Assembly: GCF_900637195.1 (NCBI RefSeq)
Contig: NZ_LR134356.1
Coordinates: 1,922,001-1,986,000, forward strand
Direction: 5' to 3'
Length of the DNA stretch: 64,000 nt
Origin: Mycolicibacterium aurum
GTDB lineage: Bacteria; Actinomycetota; Actinomycetes; Mycobacteriales; Mycobacteriaceae
Part shown: piece after piece, positions 62,350-64,000 of the stretch
Layout of the letters: each line of letters opens with the position of its first letter
How positions within the stretch are numbered: the first letter of the stretch is position 1
The notes under the pieces: model-generated
What the model saw: the letters and a program-made list of their open reading frames with translations, nothing else
The model's database searches: none
Told to the model about the DNA's origin: nothing
Program-made: the position numbers and the translations under genes

Positions 62350-63831
62350 TCAGCGCAGTGGCCGCAGCATGATCGGCATGCCGTCGATCGGTACCGCCAT
62401 GCCGCCGTGGTCGTAGTGCGGCGTGTAGTTCGGCTCGATGAGCTCCAGCCGGTACTTGCGCAGCAGCCGGTGCATGACGGTCTTGATCTCCAACTGCCCG
62501 AACACCATGCCGATGCACTTGTGGGCGCCGCCACCGAACGGCGCGAACGCGTAGCGGTGCCTCTTGTGCTCGTTGCGCGGTTCGGCGAACCGCGCAGGGT
62601 CGAACTTCTCGGGATCGGTCCACAGCTCCGGCAGCCGGTGGTTCAGCGCCGGCCACGTCATGATGGCGGTGCCCTTCGGGATGAAGTAGCCCAGCAGGTC
62701 GGTGTCGCGCACGGCCTCACGGAAGTTGAACGGCAGCGGGGTGACCATCCGCAGCGCCTCGTTGATCACCAGGTCGTAGGTCTCCAGCTTGTCCAGCGCC
62801 TCGATGTCGAGCGGGCCGTCGCCGATCCGCTCGGACTCCTCGCGGCAGCGTTCCTGCCATTCCGGATTGGCCGCCAGGTGGTAGGCCATGGTGGTCAGCG
62901 TCGACGTCGACGTGTCATGCGCGGCCATCATCAGGAAGATCATGTGGCTGACGACGTCTTCGTCGGTGAAGCTCTGCCCGTCCTCGTCCTGGGCGTGGCA
63001 CAGCACGCTGAACATGTCGGTGCTCTCCGAGCGGCGCTTCTCCGCGATCCCGGCGTTGAAGTAGTCCTCGAGCGTCTTGCGGGCCTTGATGCCCCGCCAC
63101 CAGCTCAGCGGCGGTACCGGCTTGCGCACGATCGCGTTGCCCGCCCGCGTGGTCGTGGTGAACGCTTCGTTGACCGTCGTCACCAATTCCTTGTCGGTAC
63201 CGGCCTTGTGGCCCATGAACACGACCGAGGCGATGTCGAGCGTCAGTTCCTTGACCGCGGGATGGAACAGGAAGCGTCGATCGTTGGCCACCCAGTCGTT
63301 GGCGATCACCGCGGAGGCCACCGAGTCGATGTGCTCGACATAGCCGGTCAGGCGGGTGCGGGTGAACGCCTCCTGCATGATCCGGCGGTGGTACATGTGG
63401 TCCTCGAAGTCGCGCAGCATCAACCCGCCCTCGAAGAACGGACCGATCACCGGGTCCCACGCGCGCTGCGAGAAGTCCTTGTTGCGGTTGGAGAACACCG
63501 CCTGGGTGGCGTCGGGGCCGAGCGCGCCGACGGCAGGCAGGACCTGGGAGCCGGAGTAGTACACGGGCCCGTACTTGCGGTACTGGTGCAGGATGAACTC
63601 GGGACCGCCGCGGAACATCTCGATCATGTGAGCCAGGATCGGCAGACCGTTGTCTCCCTTGACCGCCTTGAGGCCGCTACCGGCCGGCGGTTCGGCCAGC
63701 ACGATCTCGTCCCACTGGCGATCGAGCAGGCGCTTCTCGATGGCGCCCATTCCGGGGATCGTGACCGGAGTCGGCTTCAGGCGCCGTTTCGCCTGATCGA
63801 TCCAATAATCGGTGGCTGAAATCGCCGGCAT
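62350..63831 (-). CDS. cyp136: Cytochrome P450, CYP136-like
   Basis: This 493-residue P450 is longer than typical bacterial P450s and resembles the eukaryotic-like CYP51/CYP136 type. It has the I-helix motif AAHDTSTSTLTTMA, ExxR as NEALRMVTP, and haem-binding FGGGAHKCIG near residue 439. The ATG at 63831 has CAGGAG eight bases upstream. Length, divergent TetR and nearby ligB/cstA fit M. tuberculosis cyp136 (Rv3059) as I recall that locus. Its natural substrate is not established. It is probably repressed through the palindrome at 63894. Confidence 0.82.
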   Translation of the reverse strand: MPAISATDYWIDQAKRRLKPTPVTIPGMGAIEKRLLDRQWDEIVLAEPPAGSGLKAVKGDNGLPILAHMIEMFRGGPEFILHQYRKYGPVYYSGSQVLPAVGALGPDATQAVFSNRNKDFSQRAWDPVIGPFFEGGLMLRDFEDHMYHRRIMQEAFTRTRLTGYVEHIDSVASAVIANDWVANDRRFLFHPAVKELTLDIASVVFMGHKAGTDKELVTTVNEAFTTTTRAGNAIVRKPVPPLSWWRGIKARKTLEDYFNAGIAEKRRSESTDMFSVLCHAQDEDGQSFTDEDVVSHMIFLMMAAHDTSTSTLTTMAYHLAANPEWQERCREESERIGDGPLDIEALDKLETYDLVINEALRMVTPLPFNFREAVRDTDLLGYFIPKGTAIMTWPALNHRLPELWTDPEKFDPARFAEPRNEHKRHRYAFAPFGGGAHKCIGMVFGQLEIKTVMHRLLRKYRLELIEPNYTPHYDHGGMAVPIDGMPIMLRPLR

Positions 63832-63893
63832 CTGAGCACTCCTGAAGTCACGAGCTGTGGTCGATGTCACTCAGGACCCATCCTGATGGAGGG

Positions 63894-63911
63894 ACTTGAC
63901 GGCTGTCAAGT
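63894..63911. promoter_or_regulatory. Palindrome between CYP136-like gene and TetR gene
   Basis: ACTTGACGGCTGTCAAGT has perfect seven-base arms around GGCT and contains TTGAC -35-like hexamers on both strands. It lies between the divergent P450 and the TetR gene, a typical place for an autoregulated TetR operator. Confidence 0.65.
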
Positions 63912-63958
63912 TTGCGCAGGTTTGTCTCCGACGTGTCGCGGTGCCAAGGTTTACAGCC

Positions 63959-64000
63959 ATGACGGCAGAACCGGGCCCCACCGACCTGCGCCGCAGCAGA
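63959..64000 (+). CDS. Start of a TetR-family regulator gene (cut by window end)
   Basis: Only 14 codons are visible (MTAEPGPTDLRRSR). The basic, polar start fits the N-terminal tail of TetR regulators, and the position divergent from a CYP136-like P450 matches the TetR gene beside cyp136 in M. tuberculosis as I recall. The helix-turn-helix lies outside the window, so the family call rests on context. Confidence 0.45.
   Translation, partial: MTAEPGPTDLRRSR

Noticed and set aside
1..64000. CRISPR arrays, tRNA/rRNA genes, transposases or integrases
   Set aside because: I found no regularly spaced repeats, no cloverleaf-like or rRNA-like sequence and no mobile-element protein in the window.

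Overview
The window looks like chromosome from a fast-growing environmental mycobacterium (Mycolicibacterium type). The reasons are high GC with strong GC3 bias, many GTG starts, two F420-dependent luciferase-like oxidoreductases, three P450s, several FadD/FadE-like enzymes and many TetR regulators. The right end (cstA, ligB, a CYP136-like P450, a divergent TetR) resembles, as I recall it, the Rv3058c-Rv3063c neighbourhood of M. tuberculosis. I see about 54 protein genes and no rRNA, tRNA or CRISPR. No gene-free stretch exceeds 300 bases; the longest is the regulatory region at 23616-23897.

Layout. (1) 174-6965: tight six-gene operon (crotonase, amidohydrolase, acyl-CoA ligase, second amidohydrolase, two acyl-CoA dehydrogenases). 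(2) 6966-9651: TetR gene and a divergent secreted alpha/beta hydrolase with unusual base use. (3) 9677-17290: thiolase/thioesterase pair, NYN-domain protein, molybdopterin oxidoreductase, CaiB-type CoA-transferase, aldehyde dehydrogenase. (4) 17294-34543: sugar island. Leftward it carries a ChvE-MmsA-MmsB importer, a small unknown protein, galT and galK. Rightward it carries a YtfQRT-YjfF furanose importer, a LacI regulator, araB-araD-araA and a zinc alcohol dehydrogenase. The arms share one regulatory region with three LacI-type operators and two CRP-like sites. (5) 34560-50900: oxygenase-rich catabolic block (P450, aldehyde dehydrogenase, acyl-CoA ligase, isochorismatase-like protein, Rieske oxygenase, Baeyer-Villiger monooxygenase plus hydrolase, TetR, SnoaL-like protein, two LLM oxidoreductases, carboxyltransferase, P450, amidohydrolase). 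(6) 50957-64000: cstA-ybdD, ligB, sulfite oxidase-like membrane protein, SDR, poxB, phosphotransferase-like protein, TauE/SafE permease, a LeuA regulatory-domain-only protein behind a probable attenuator, a small membrane protein, the CYP136-like P450 and the first codons of a TetR gene.

The most interesting pattern is regulatory. The palindrome ACTGTAA-N3-TTACAGT, or a close variant, occurs at 124, 15702, 35770, 40720 and 47287. Each copy lies in the promoter region of a catabolic transcription unit, and four lie between divergent genes. This ties modules 1, part of 3 and 5 into one candidate TetR-type regulon. It could degrade a ring-containing or branched hydrophobic carboxylic compound: hydroxylation by P450/Rieske enzymes, Baeyer-Villiger oxygenation, ester hydrolysis, aldehyde oxidation, CoA activation and beta-oxidation, with amidohydrolases and LLM enzymes in undefined steps. 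The sugar island interrupts this regulon and has its own LacI/CRP-type signals.

Other points: a 49-base palindromic repeat occurs twice (45686 and 57565), and a 13-codon Leu/Val-containing leader overlaps a large hairpin before the LeuA-domain gene.
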